From: JAEHDI01 sp035455185
Lineage (GTDB): Bacteria; Acidobacteriota; Terriglobia; Bryobacterales; Bryobacteraceae
DNA: 32,800 nt
Reading direction: 5' to 3'
Assembly: GCA_035455185.1 (NCBI GenBank)
Contig: DATIFQ010000405.1
Location: forward strand, 1-32,800
Made by a program: the position numbers and the translations under genes
The notes under the pieces: model-generated
Database searches by the model: none
What the model was told of the DNA's origin: nothing
The model's input: the letters and a program-made list of their open reading frames with translations, nothing else
Shown: piece by piece, positions 16,089-23,959 of the stretch
Numbering within the stretch: position 1 is the first letter of the stretch
Layout of the letters: every line of letters begins with the position of its first letter

Positions 16089-17254
16089 CTCGCGTTGATG
16101 CGGATGTACCCTTCCGTCAGGTCGCAGGTCCAGAAGCAGGTCTCACCCCTCCCCTGGCCCCGGATCGCAAAGCGGATCACGCAGTCCGAGGTATCGAGTT
16201 TCTTCTTCAGTTCGAGCTCGGAGAACTCCGCCGCAAGGCCCCTGCGGCACACCGGCACTCCCTGAAGCAGGATGTCCACCTTGTCGGGATCGAACTCCAC
16301 ACCGGAAGCTCCTGCCGCCGACAGAATGCGCCCCCAGTTCGGATCGGAGCCCGCGATCGCCGTCTTCACCAGCGGTGAGTTGGCGATCGCCCTCGCGATC
16401 TGCGTGGCCGCCTTGTCGTCCTTCGCCCCCACCACGTGGACGGTCACCTTCTTGTTTGCGCCTTCGCCGTCCCGCGCAATCATTTCCGCGAGGTCCTGCA
16501 TCACCCAGCAGAGCACTTCTTCGAACACCATCCGCTCCTTGCTGGTCGGCCGCAAGCCCGATGCCCCGTTTGCCAGCAGAATCAGCGTGTCGTTCGTCGA
16601 CATATCGCCATCGACCGACAGGCGGTTGAAACTCCGCTCCGTCGAGTGCCGCAGCATCCTCGCGAGGGGACCCGGTTCGATCTCCGCGTCTGTCATCACG
16701 AATCCGAGTGTCGTCGCCATCCGCGGGTGGATCATCCCCGCCCCTTTGGTCATGCCGGCGATGCGCGCCATGCCGTGGTTGAACGGCACCTCGCCGAAGG
16801 CGACCTTCGGGATGCGATCCGTCGTCATGATCGCCCGCGACACGTCCTCGAAGCGTGTTTCCGAAAGGCCCTTGAACAGCGCGGGCAGCGAGCCGGTCAC
16901 GAGAGAGGCGTCCATCTCGACACCGATCACCCCCGTCGACGCCGGCAGAACTTGCGTCATCGGCGACTTCAGTTCCTTGGCGGCCGCGCGGCAGCACGCC
17001 GCCGCCACCCGCATCCCGGTGCGGGTCGCGCAGTTCGCGTTCCCGGCATTCGCTAGTATCGCCCGGGCTTCTCCACCCGTGGCCTTCAGGTGGTTTCGTG
17101 CCAGCCGCACGGGCGCAGCCTGCACACGATTGGTCGTGAAGACGGCGGCGGCCGAAGCCGGCGCGTCGCTGGCGATGATGGCAAGGTCGTCCCGCTTGTC
17201 CTTGCGAATCCCTGCGTATGTGGACGAATATCGATAGCCGAGCGGCAATTTCAC
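16076..17254 (-). CDS. argJ: Bifunctional glutamate N-acetyltransferase/ornithine acetyltransferase ArgJ
   Basis: 392 aa from GTG 17254, which has AGGGGA nine bases upstream and gives the usual N-terminus VKLPLGYRY; a GTG at 17320 would add 22 residues. ArgJ recycles the acetyl group from N-acetylornithine to glutamate in arginine synthesis and self-cleaves before a Thr. The cleavage region reads KGAGMIHPRMATTLG, with nucleophile Thr about residue 181; the common form is KGSGMIAPNMATML, so the flanking residues are variant. Other blocks: ANAGNANCATG-like ANAGNANCATR, NDTLILLANG, and SDPNWGRILSAAG. It follows fmt by 100 nt on the same strand. Confidence 0.94.
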   Translation of the reverse strand: MKLPLGYRYSSTYAGIRKDKRDDLAIIASDAPASAAAVFTTNRVQAAPVRLARNHLKATGGEARAILANAGNANCATRTGMRVAAACCRAAAKELKSPMTQVLPASTGVIGVEMDASLVTGSLPALFKGLSETRFEDVSRAIMTTDRIPKVAFGEVPFNHGMARIAGMTKGAGMIHPRMATTLGFVMTDAEIEPGPLARMLRHSTERSFNRLSVDGDMSTNDTLILLANGASGLRPTSKERMVFEEVLCWVMQDLAEMIARDGEGANKKVTVHVVGAKDDKAATQIARAIANSPLVKTAIAGSDPNWGRILSAAGASGVEFDPDKVDILLQGVPVCRRGLAAEFSELELKKKLDTSDCVIRFAIRGQGRGETCFWTCDLTEGYIRINASYRT

Positions 17255-17354
17255 TGGCTCAAATCCCCTAACATCCCATGTCTCGTGGGGCAGACAATCG
17301 CCGTTTGTCGTCTGCCGCACTCACAGGCCATGGAAAACGATGGCCTGCGCCGCA

Positions 17355-18284
17355 CTACAGTAACCTCTCGTTCTCCGCCAGGCGCTGCCCGTTGACGAAC
17401 GCCTCCGAAGTCACCCTTTTTCTTCCTTCCAACTGGAGCTCGATCACCTCCAGGCTGGTGCCCTGCCCGCACGCCACCAGCAGCCGACGTCTGGCCGGCT
17501 TGAGTGTCCCGGGCGCTTCGGACACCGCGGCATCGCCGGTCGTCGCTCTCCACACATGCAACAACTGTCCGCGAAAAACGCTCCAGGCGCCCGGCCACGG
17601 AACAAAACCGCGCACCCTATTGTAGATGTCCGCGGCGGGCAGGTTCCAGTCAATCCGGCCGTCTTCCTTTCGAAGGATCGGCGCGAGTGTGGCGAGTGAC
17701 GGATCCTGCTTCCGCGGAACGACGCTGCCGGCTTCGAGATCGCGAAGCGTTTCCTCCAGCAGTTCCGCGCCCATCGAGGACAACCGCCTGCCAAGCTCCT
17801 CCGCCGTCTCCTCCGGCCCGATCGCCGTTTCCCGTTGGAGCAGGATGTCGCCCGTGTCCAGGCCCGCGTCGATCCGCATCGTGGTCACGCCGGTGACCGG
17901 TTCCCCGTGCGAGATGGCCCACTGGACAGGCGCCGCTCCGCGGTATTTCGGAAGCAGCGACGCGTGAACATTGATGATTCCTTGTGGTGGAATGTCGATG
18001 ATGTTCTGCGGGATGATCTGGCCGTAGCCCACCACCACCATCGCGTCCGGCTTCAGCGCGGCGAGCGCATCTACGATTTCCGGACGCCGGATCCTCTCGG
18101 GCTGATAAACCGGCAAGCCGTGACGTAACGCAGCGATCTTCACTGCGGACGCCGCGATTTCTCCGCCCCGGCCCTTCGGTCGGTCAGGCTGCGTGTAGAC
18201 GGCGGAAACTTCGTGGCCAGCTTCAATCAGCCGTTCCAGCGTGGGAACCGCGAAGCCCGGAGTGCCGAGAAATACGACCCGCAT
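17355..18284 (-). CDS. fmt: Methionyl-tRNA formyltransferase
   Basis: A 309-aa cytoplasmic enzyme that formylates initiator Met-tRNA using 10-formyl-tetrahydrofolate. The start MRVVFLGTPGFAVP is standard. The catalytic triad is present: N105 and H107 in INVHASLLPKYRGAAP, and D143 in DAGLDTGD. The C-terminal OB-like domain that binds tRNA begins near RVRGFVPWPGAW. The product is later deformylated by Def, encoded just upstream; a REP family 1 unit sits in the 188-nt gap between them. Confidence 0.97.
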   Translation of the reverse strand: MRVVFLGTPGFAVPTLERLIEAGHEVSAVYTQPDRPKGRGGEIAASAVKIAALRHGLPVYQPERIRRPEIVDALAALKPDAMVVVGYGQIIPQNIIDIPPQGIINVHASLLPKYRGAAPVQWAISHGEPVTGVTTMRIDAGLDTGDILLQRETAIGPEETAEELGRRLSSMGAELLEETLRDLEAGSVVPRKQDPSLATLAPILRKEDGRIDWNLPAADIYNRVRGFVPWPGAWSVFRGQLLHVWRATTGDAAVSEAPGTLKPARRRLLVACGQGTSLEVIELQLEGRKRVTSEAFVNGQRLAENERLL

Positions 18285-18320
18285 TTTCTTGAACCGCGAC
18301 CGTCGGCGAGCGGTCCCTGG

Positions 18321-18451
18321 CAGGACGCTGAAAAACCCGCCGGCACGGACGCCCGACACAGCCTAAAGGCTGTGCCACCACTGAGAATCAGCAGTTTACG
18401 GCCTGCGGTGGCACAGGCTTCAGCCTGTGGCGCGGGTTTTTCAGCGCCCTG
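18321..18451. repeat. REP family 1 unit, best-preserved copy (131 bp, MITE-like)
   Basis: Ends 18321-18340 and 18432-18451 are inverted repeats matching at 19 of 20 positions (inner part GCTGAAAAACCCGC). Internal hairpins are ACAGCC-TAAA-GGCTGT (about 18358-18373) and CACAGGC (18412-18418) with GCCTGTG (18423-18429). GTGCCACC and GGTGGCAC also pair across the unit, so the whole can fold into a cruciform. It lies between def and fmt. Confidence 0.85.
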
Positions 18452-18472
18452 CTAGTCCCCGCCGAGCCGCCC

Positions 18473-18988
18473 TCAGCTCCACTCGCCCGCCTTGATCATC
18501 TTTCGGACCTTGCGCCGGATCAGGTCACGCTTCAGCACGCTGACATGGCTCAGGTAGAGCTTGCCGTTCAGGTGGTCCGTCTCATGCAAAAACGCTCGGG
18601 CCAGGACCTCCTCGCCGGTCATTTCAAACGTCTCTCCCTTCGCGTTCTGCGCGCGCACCGTCACCCGTAGCGGCCGCGTGACCTCCTCCCGGAAACCAGG
18701 CACGCTGAGACATCCCTCCTCGGACGTCTGCTTCCCTTCCTTGCGGACGATCTCCGGATTGATGAGCACGAGCTTCTGCGATCCGTCCTCCCCAACCGAC
18801 GTGTCGATCACCGCAATCCGTCGCGAGATGCCGATCTGCGGCGCGGCCAGTCCGACCCCCTTCGCAGCGTACATCGACTCGAACATGTCTTCGATCAGTT
18901 TGTGCAAGTCGGGTGTATCGAACTCGTGGACCGTCTCGGCTGGTTTCTCCAGAACCGGGTCGCCGAGCTTGACGATGGGGTAAATCAT
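18473..18988 (-). CDS. def: Peptide deformylase
   Basis: A 171-aa metalloenzyme removing the formyl group from nascent proteins. All three signature motifs are intact: GVGLAAPQIG (44-53), EGCLSVP with the metal Cys93, and HETDHLNG with H135, E136 and H139. The ATG overlaps the aroC stop by one base (TGATG), so translation is probably coupled. The 171-aa length is normal for bacterial type 1 enzymes. Confidence 0.97.
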   Translation of the reverse strand: MIYPIVKLGDPVLEKPAETVHEFDTPDLHKLIEDMFESMYAAKGVGLAAPQIGISRRIAVIDTSVGEDGSQKLVLINPEIVRKEGKQTSEEGCLSVPGFREEVTRPLRVTVRAQNAKGETFEMTGEEVLARAFLHETDHLNGKLYLSHVSVLKRDLIRRKVRKMIKAGEWS

Positions 18989-20160
18989 CAGAATCGCCTC
19001 ACCTGCTCCATGTAGCCGTCAAAATTCCGCTTCGCTTCGCGCATCGAGTCGCCGCCGAACTTTTCAAGCATCGCCTGCGCCAGCACCAGGGCCGTCATTG
19101 CTTCGCCGATCACTCCCGCCGCCGGAACGACGCAGACATCGCTCCGCTCGTACGCGGCCTGCACAGCCTCCCGCGTGATCAGGTCCACCGACTCGAGCGG
19201 CCGCCGCAGCGTGGAAATCGGCTTGAGAAAGCCCCGTACAACGACGTCCTGCCCGTTCGTGATGCCTCCCTCCAGACCGCCCGCCCGGTTCGCGCCCCGC
19301 GCAAAACGCCGCGACTCCAGGTCGTAGTGAATCGTGTCCTGCACCTTCGAGCCGAAGCTGGCCGCGTTCTCTTCCGCTGGACCGATCTCGACTCCCTTCA
19401 CCGCCTGGATGGAAACGATAGCCTGCGCCAGCCGCCCGTCCAGACGCGAGTCCCAACTGATGTGCGATCCGAGGCCTGGCGGCACGTTGTGCGCCACCAC
19501 TTCGAAGATCCCGCCCACGGTGTCTCCGGTGCGGTAAGCCTGGTCGACGACCTCCTTCATATTCGCTTCGGCCTCGGCATCGACGCAGCCGAGCAGAACC
19601 TCTTTCGACCGGCTCAATGCAACCAGTTCCTGCCACGTCGCCGGCCGGCCGAGGCAGACGCCGCCGACGGCCACCACGTGACTGAGCACCTCGATGCCGA
19701 ACTCGCGCAGGTACGACTTCGCTATGGCGCCGAGGGCTACCCGCGCCGTCGTCTCGCGCGCGCTGGCGCGTTCGAGCACGTAGCGGGCGTCGTGGAAGTC
19801 GTATTTCAGAACACCGGCGAGGTCGGCGTGCCCGGGCCGCGGTCGCGTCACCACTTTGCGCTTTTCCTCGCCGCCGTCGGTGTCCTCCACCGCCAGCGCG
19901 TCGCGCCAGTTTTCCCAATCCTTATTCTTGATCAGCATCGCCACTGGCGAGCCGATCGTGTACGAGTGCCGGACGCCGGCGACGATTTCGACGTGGTCCG
20001 TCTCGATCTTCATCCGGCCGCCGCGTCCGTACCCCTGCTGGCGGCGCCACAGTTCGCGATCGACTGTGTCAAGTTTGACCGGAACGCCGGCCGGCAAACC
20101 GGTCAGCGTCGCGACAAGGCATTCGCCGTGAGACTCCCCTGCTGTTTCGAAGCGAAACAT
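18988..20160 (-). CDS. aroC: Chorismate synthase
   Basis: A 390-aa FMN-dependent enzyme converting 5-enolpyruvylshikimate 3-phosphate to chorismate. Family signatures seen: FRFETAGESHGE at the N-terminus, GRGGRMKIE, GHADLAGVLKYDFHDARYVLERASARETTARVA read as separate blocks GHADL and RASARET, GSHISWDSRLDGRLA (split across the central region), and a C-terminal RSDVCVVPAAGVIGEAM. ATG 20160 gives the canonical N-terminus; an upstream TTG at 20166 adds two residues. It heads the run aroC-def-fmt-argJ. The best promoter ends 12 nt before the ATG, so the GGAG in front would lie at or before the transcript start. Confidence 0.97.
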   Translation of the reverse strand: MFRFETAGESHGECLVATLTGLPAGVPVKLDTVDRELWRRQQGYGRGGRMKIETDHVEIVAGVRHSYTIGSPVAMLIKNKDWENWRDALAVEDTDGGEEKRKVVTRPRPGHADLAGVLKYDFHDARYVLERASARETTARVALGAIAKSYLREFGIEVLSHVVAVGGVCLGRPATWQELVALSRSKEVLLGCVDAEAEANMKEVVDQAYRTGDTVGGIFEVVAHNVPPGLGSHISWDSRLDGRLAQAIVSIQAVKGVEIGPAEENAASFGSKVQDTIHYDLESRRFARGANRAGGLEGGITNGQDVVVRGFLKPISTLRRPLESVDLITREAVQAAYERSDVCVVPAAGVIGEAMTALVLAQAMLEKFGGDSMREAKRNFDGYMEQVRRF

Positions 20161-20172
20161 CGACAATGCTCC

Positions 20173-20202
20173 ATCCTATCGGATGCCGCCTCGAAGCGGC
20201 AA
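20173..20202 (-). promoter_or_regulatory. Putative aroC operon promoter
   Basis: On the minus strand TTGCCG (20202-20197) and TAGGAT (20178-20173) are 18 nt apart, each 4 of 6 to consensus. The -10 ends 12 nt before ATG 20160. Confidence 0.45.
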
Positions 20203-20249
20203 CGCCTGCAGCGTAGAATGGATTTGTCGGCTCCTTGCTCAAACTCTGC

Positions 20250-21233
20250 ATGCACGCGAATACCCGGGTTCTGTCGTTGCTCTTATTTGCCGCAGTCACA
20301 CCGCTCTTCTCGGAGGTAGCGCTCCTCGTCGGAGAGCCGTTTGGCAAGTTCGGTGCTCTCAACCCGACCGGACATGCGGCAATCTACCTGTCGGGAGTGT
20401 GCGCGGAGTCGCCGATAAAGCTCCGCCTTTGCCGGCCGGGCGATACCGGCGTGGTGATCAGCCGCTATAACCGGATTGCGGGGTACGACTGGATCGCCGT
20501 TCCCCTGGTGCCTTACCTGTACGCCGTTGAGCGGCCCGAGGATGTGCCCGCTTCCGCCGATGATCTGGCGGTCGCCCGTTTGCGGGAAGGCTATCGGCGA
20601 TCGCACCTCTGGACGCTTGTGCCCAGCGGCCCGGAAAATGATCCTGCCAGCGGGGACTGGACCCAACTGGCTGGCGCCGCCTACGATCGCACCATCTATG
20701 GCTTCGCGCTCGAAACCACGCCGGAGGACGACGCCCGCCTGGTTCGCTACCTCAATTCGAAGCCCAACCGGAAGCGGTTCAATCTTCTTTACCGGAACTG
20801 CGCGGACTTTGCGCGCGGCATCCTTAATTTCTACTATCCGCGTGCGCTCCGCCGCAGCCGCATCGCGGACGCTGGCATTACCACGCCGAAACACTCTGCC
20901 AAAACGCTGGTCAACTATTGCCGGCGCCGGCCTGGCCTGCGCCTTTCGCAATTCGTGATTCCGCAGGTCCCCGGTGGACGCCCCAGCAAGAAACTCCGGG
21001 GAGTAAGCGAATCCCTCGTCTGGTCGAAGAAGTACGTGGCGCCCCTGCTGCTCTTTCAGCCCTGGGTGGCGGCGACCGCGGCCGCGGCCTACCTGTCGAA
21101 AGGCCGCTTCGATCCCGCCCGGCATTGTGAGACAGTCTGCGAGCCCGGCACGCTGGAATCCTGCATTTCCGGCTCCGGGACCGGCACGATAGCGGCCTCA
21201 GCCGACCGCCCAGCCAGGCTGAGCCGCGACTAA
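20250..21233 (+). CDS. Secreted protein with possible permuted NlpC/P60-like (papain-fold) His/Cys pair
   Basis: 327 aa from ATG 20250, with signal-like start MHANTRVLSLLLFAAVTPLF; an in-frame TTG at 20235 is possible. I do not recognise a named family. Two blocks stand out: TGHAAIYLSGVC (H42) and, 140 residues on, LLYRNCADFARGIL (C184). His before Cys, with Cys at a helix start after RN, is the order in circularly permuted papain-fold enzymes (LRAT, YiiX, DUF830-type). If real, it would be a periplasmic amidase or peptidase. The C-terminal third is basic, then contains a hydrophobic stretch (VAPLLLFQPWVAATAAAAYL) and a Cys-containing tail. A TAGAAT box lies at 20214-20219. Divergent from aroC. 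Confidence 0.7.
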   Translation: MHANTRVLSLLLFAAVTPLFSEVALLVGEPFGKFGALNPTGHAAIYLSGVCAESPIKLRLCRPGDTGVVISRYNRIAGYDWIAVPLVPYLYAVERPEDVPASADDLAVARLREGYRRSHLWTLVPSGPENDPASGDWTQLAGAAYDRTIYGFALETTPEDDARLVRYLNSKPNRKRFNLLYRNCADFARGILNFYYPRALRRSRIADAGITTPKHSAKTLVNYCRRRPGLRLSQFVIPQVPGGRPSKKLRGVSESLVWSKKYVAPLLLFQPWVAATAAAAYLSKGRFDPARHCETVCEPGTLESCISGSGTGTIAASADRPARLSRD

Positions 21234-21278
21234 AAGGGGCGGCAAAAATGCTTCGTCTGGGACGCACCGCACTATCTC

Positions 21279-21287
21279 TGTGATAAT
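21279..21287 (+). promoter_or_regulatory. Extended -10 element of the disordered-tail membrane protein gene
   Basis: TGTGATAAT is a TGn-extended -10 ending 11 nt before ATG 21299. No -35 or Shine-Dalgarno is visible. Confidence 0.45.
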
Positions 21288-21298
21288 GAAAGTACGTC

Positions 21299-22759
21299 AT
21301 GAGCGATCGAGGTCCGCTGGAGGATTTGGTTCGCCGGGCGCGCCGGCGCATCGTCCGGCGCCTGGTCGCCGCGGAGCTTGCCTTCGCTGCCGCCGTCGCC
21401 ATGGCCGGCCTCATCGCGCTTCTCGTCCTCGGCACCCAGATCCTCGAATGGTATTGGCTCGTCGTCCTCTTCGGCGGCAGCCTCGCGTGGGGGCTCTACC
21501 GCACGTTGCGCCGCGTCCCCTCCGCGTATTACGTCGCGCGCAATGTCGACCGCGGCCTCGGCCTAGAGGATTCCCTCTCCACCGCGTATCACTTCCTTAA
21601 TCCGCCCGGCAGCCTCAAAGTCTCGCCGGACGTCCGTGACGCTCAGCGGCGGCAGGCCGAAGAGCTTGCCGGCCGGGCCGACGTCAAACAGGCCTTGCCG
21701 CTTGGTGTTCCGCGCGGCCTTCGCGCCGCCGGTCTCCTCGGACTCGTTGCCTTCGGCCTCTTCGCCCTCCGCTACGGGCTGACGCATTCCCTCGATCTCC
21801 GTCCGCCGATCGCGCGAGCGTCCTTCGACGTCTTCTCTGCGAAAACGGTCGAGACCGCGGGCTTGCCGAAACCGCGCCCGCCGCGTCCGGGCAACGAACC
21901 GATTCCCGCGATCGGCATGACCGCGGACGAACGCGCCGCCAAGCACGACTCCCGCCAGTCCCTCGCCACCGAACCGGGCGAAGCCGAAGCGTCCAGCGTC
22001 CCCGGGGATGCGCTCCGTAAGGCGGAAGGCCTCCCCACGCGCGATGCCGCCGATGAACAGGCGGAGGCTTCCTCCGGCGAGCCTGCGCCCAACGCGGATT
22101 CTTCCCCTGCGGCGGAGGGCGATAACGCCGCCCCGTCGTCGCCACGCAAGCAGAATGCGAAGTCCGGCGAAAACTCCGACCTCCTGAACAAACTGCGCGA
22201 TGCGATGGCCGACCTGCTCTCACGTCTGAAAATCAAGCCGCCGTCGAGCGGCGAGATGCAGACCGCCGAGGGCAAGGGAGACACGGAGTCCCGGCAGCGG
22301 CAGGGCAAGGGCCAGAAAGGCCCGCCCGGCGCCAGCCGTGAGGACATGCGTGCGGACGCCAACGCCGAACAGGAGGCCGGCGAAGAGAGTGAAGGCGCCG
22401 AGTCCCGTGACAAGGCCGCCGGCAAACCCGGCCGCCGCAGCGCCGACACCGCCGCCAATCGCAAGGAACGCAGCGGCGTTGGCAAAGAGGAAGGCGACAA
22501 GGAGATCCGCGAAGCCCAGCAGCTCGAGGCGATGGGAAAAATCAGCGAGATCTTCGGCAAGCGCGCCGAAAATCTGAAAGGTGAGGTGACCGTCGAGGTC
22601 TCCTCCGGCGACCAGCAGTTAAAAACGCCTTACTCACAGAGCGCCGCCGCTCACTCCGACACCGGCGGCGAGATCCACCGCGACGAGGTCCCGCTCATCT
22701 ACCAGCAGTACGTGCAGCAGTACTTTGAGCAGGTCCGCAAACTCCCACCCCCCAAGTGA
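21299..22759 (+). CDS. Membrane protein with long disordered charged region, unknown function
   Basis: 486 aa, not assigned. Residues 1-20 are strongly basic (RRARRRIVRRL); two hydrophobic helices follow (about 22-45 and 50-66), a soluble segment (VARNVDRGLGLEDSLSTAYHFL), and a third helix (about 140-160). From about 190 to 440 the sequence is low-complexity, rich in Ala, Glu, Ser, Lys, Gly and Pro, with a short amphipathic helix at LLNKLRDAMADLLSRLKIK. The last 50 residues regain order (DEVPLIYQQYVQQYFEQVRKL). The overall plan recalls DUF4175-like proteins near MoxR/DUF58 clusters, but that is a guess from layout only and no such neighbours are in the window. Confidence 0.8.
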   Translation: MSDRGPLEDLVRRARRRIVRRLVAAELAFAAAVAMAGLIALLVLGTQILEWYWLVVLFGGSLAWGLYRTLRRVPSAYYVARNVDRGLGLEDSLSTAYHFLNPPGSLKVSPDVRDAQRRQAEELAGRADVKQALPLGVPRGLRAAGLLGLVAFGLFALRYGLTHSLDLRPPIARASFDVFSAKTVETAGLPKPRPPRPGNEPIPAIGMTADERAAKHDSRQSLATEPGEAEASSVPGDALRKAEGLPTRDAADEQAEASSGEPAPNADSSPAAEGDNAAPSSPRKQNAKSGENSDLLNKLRDAMADLLSRLKIKPPSSGEMQTAEGKGDTESRQRQGKGQKGPPGASREDMRADANAEQEAGEESEGAESRDKAAGKPGRRSADTAANRKERSGVGKEEGDKEIREAQQLEAMGKISEIFGKRAENLKGEVTVEVSSGDQQLKTPYSQSAAAHSDTGGEIHRDEVPLIYQQYVQQYFEQVRKLPPPK

Positions 22760-22767
22760 GCGCAACC

Positions 22768-22821
22768 GGAGACAGGCTACTCTGCCCTGAGCGAAGCGAG
22801 CGGGCAGAGCTGCCTGTCCCC
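22768..22821. repeat. REP family 2 unit (hairpin)
   Basis: Two-tier palindrome: GACAGGC (22771-22777) with GCCTGTC (22812-22818), enclosing CTCTGCCC (22780-22787) and GGGCAGAG (22802-22809). The loop is TGAGCGAAGCGAGC. It sits between two convergent genes and could form a bidirectional termination hairpin, although no T-tract follows. Confidence 0.8.
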
Positions 22822-22855
22822 GTGATTCTGGAACCTCAAGCTTCAGCGAGCGGCC

Positions 22856-23893
22856 CTACTTCCCCGTCGTGCGCATCCGCTCCGCGATGCTCGCCGCGTA
22901 GTAGTTCACCACCTGCGCCTCTCCGCGCACCACTTCGTAATACGCCGCTTTCAGCAACTGATCTTTGCGGTTCATGATCGTTTCGCGGATCGTCTGCTGC
23001 ACCCGCGGATCCTGCAGCTCGCGCTGGCCCGCCGGCTCCTTCGACATCACTTTCAGAATGCGGTAGCCTTCCGGCGTCCGGATAATCGGCGAGATCTGCC
23101 CCGGCTGGAGCTGCATCACCATCTTCCGCAGCTCCACGTTCGCCTTCTCCAGCGCCGACTCCGGAATGAACCCGAGGTCACCGCCGTTGGCCGCCGTGTT
23201 CGGGTCTTCCGAATAATTCTGGGCCAGCATGGCGAAGTCCTCGCCCTGTTTCAGCCGCGCCTCCAGCATCCGGATCTTCTTTCGCGCCTGCTCCTCGCTG
23301 TTCGCCTCGTCCCGTTTCAGATTGCGTGCGTCCGGATTCGCCCCCGGCGTCACCAGCAGTTGCAGGAGATGGACCCGCGGCTCCGCCTGGTTGAACGCCG
23401 CCTTGTTCGAGTTGTAGAAGTCCGTCACGTCCTTGTCGGAGATGTTGATGTGCGACGTGATCTCCTTGTTAAAAAGCTTCTGGATGCTCAGGTCGCGCCG
23501 GAGCTGAGTCTTTAGCTCCGCCACCGTCATATTCCGCGCCTCCAACTGCTTCTGGAACTCCTCCTGGGTGTACGGCGCCTTCAGTTCGTTGAACTTCGCA
23601 TCCACGTCGGAGTCCACCGCCATCAGCCCCAGTTTCTCCGCGCGCTGGAGCATGATTTCGTTGTCCACCATGCTGCGCAATACTTCGAGCTTTTGGATCG
23701 CCAGCAGGTCCTCGCTGGCGCGCTCGTCGCGCTGCGGGAACTGTAGCTTGTACTGGCGCTCCAGGTCCTCGTGCGTGATCACGCGGTTGTTCACTGTGGC
23801 CGCAACATTGGCGGGCGGCGACTTCCTGCAGCCGGGGATGGCGAGCGCTCCGGCGGCCAGAACGGCAAGGAGGGGTAAGCAGCGGGATGACAT
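22856..23893 (-). CDS. Parvulin-type peptidyl-prolyl isomerase, SurA/PrsA-like lipoprotein
   Basis: A 345-aa periplasmic foldase. The signal peptide ends in a probable lipobox (ALAIPGC), with Cys22 as the lipid site. A SurA_N-like helical chaperone region follows (NNRVITHEDLERQY to about 160), then one parvulin domain (about 170-275) with LLQLLVTPG, FAMLAQNYSEDPNTAANGGDLGF and the closing IIRTPEGYRILKV. The tail is helical. A single parvulin domain distinguishes it from E. coli SurA, which has two. A TACAAT box ends 13 nt before the ATG. Probably supports outer-membrane protein folding, such as that of the nearby TonB-dependent receptor. Confidence 0.93.
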   Translation of the reverse strand: MSSRCLPLLAVLAAGALAIPGCRKSPPANVAATVNNRVITHEDLERQYKLQFPQRDERASEDLLAIQKLEVLRSMVDNEIMLQRAEKLGLMAVDSDVDAKFNELKAPYTQEEFQKQLEARNMTVAELKTQLRRDLSIQKLFNKEITSHINISDKDVTDFYNSNKAAFNQAEPRVHLLQLLVTPGANPDARNLKRDEANSEEQARKKIRMLEARLKQGEDFAMLAQNYSEDPNTAANGGDLGFIPESALEKANVELRKMVMQLQPGQISPIIRTPEGYRILKVMSKEPAGQRELQDPRVQQTIRETIMNRKDQLLKAAYYEVVRGEAQVVNYYAASIAERMRTTGK

Positions 23894-23906
23894 GATTCGC
23901 TACGTT

Positions 23907-23912
23907 ATTGTA
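23907..23912 (-). promoter_or_regulatory. Putative -10 element of the parvulin gene
   Basis: TACAAT on the minus strand ending 13 nt before the ATG, in the 66-nt divergent gap. No -35 or Shine-Dalgarno was found. Confidence 0.45.
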
Positions 23913-23959
23913 TCGGAGCCGCCGCCTCCGCCGCAGCCGCGGCGGGAGCGTGATCTCAT

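Noticed and set aside
17289..17315. GGCAGAC/GTCTGCC inverted repeat upstream of argJ, considered as an arginine operator
   Set aside because: Does not resemble an ARG box, the arms are interrupted, and argJ probably depends on the upstream operon.
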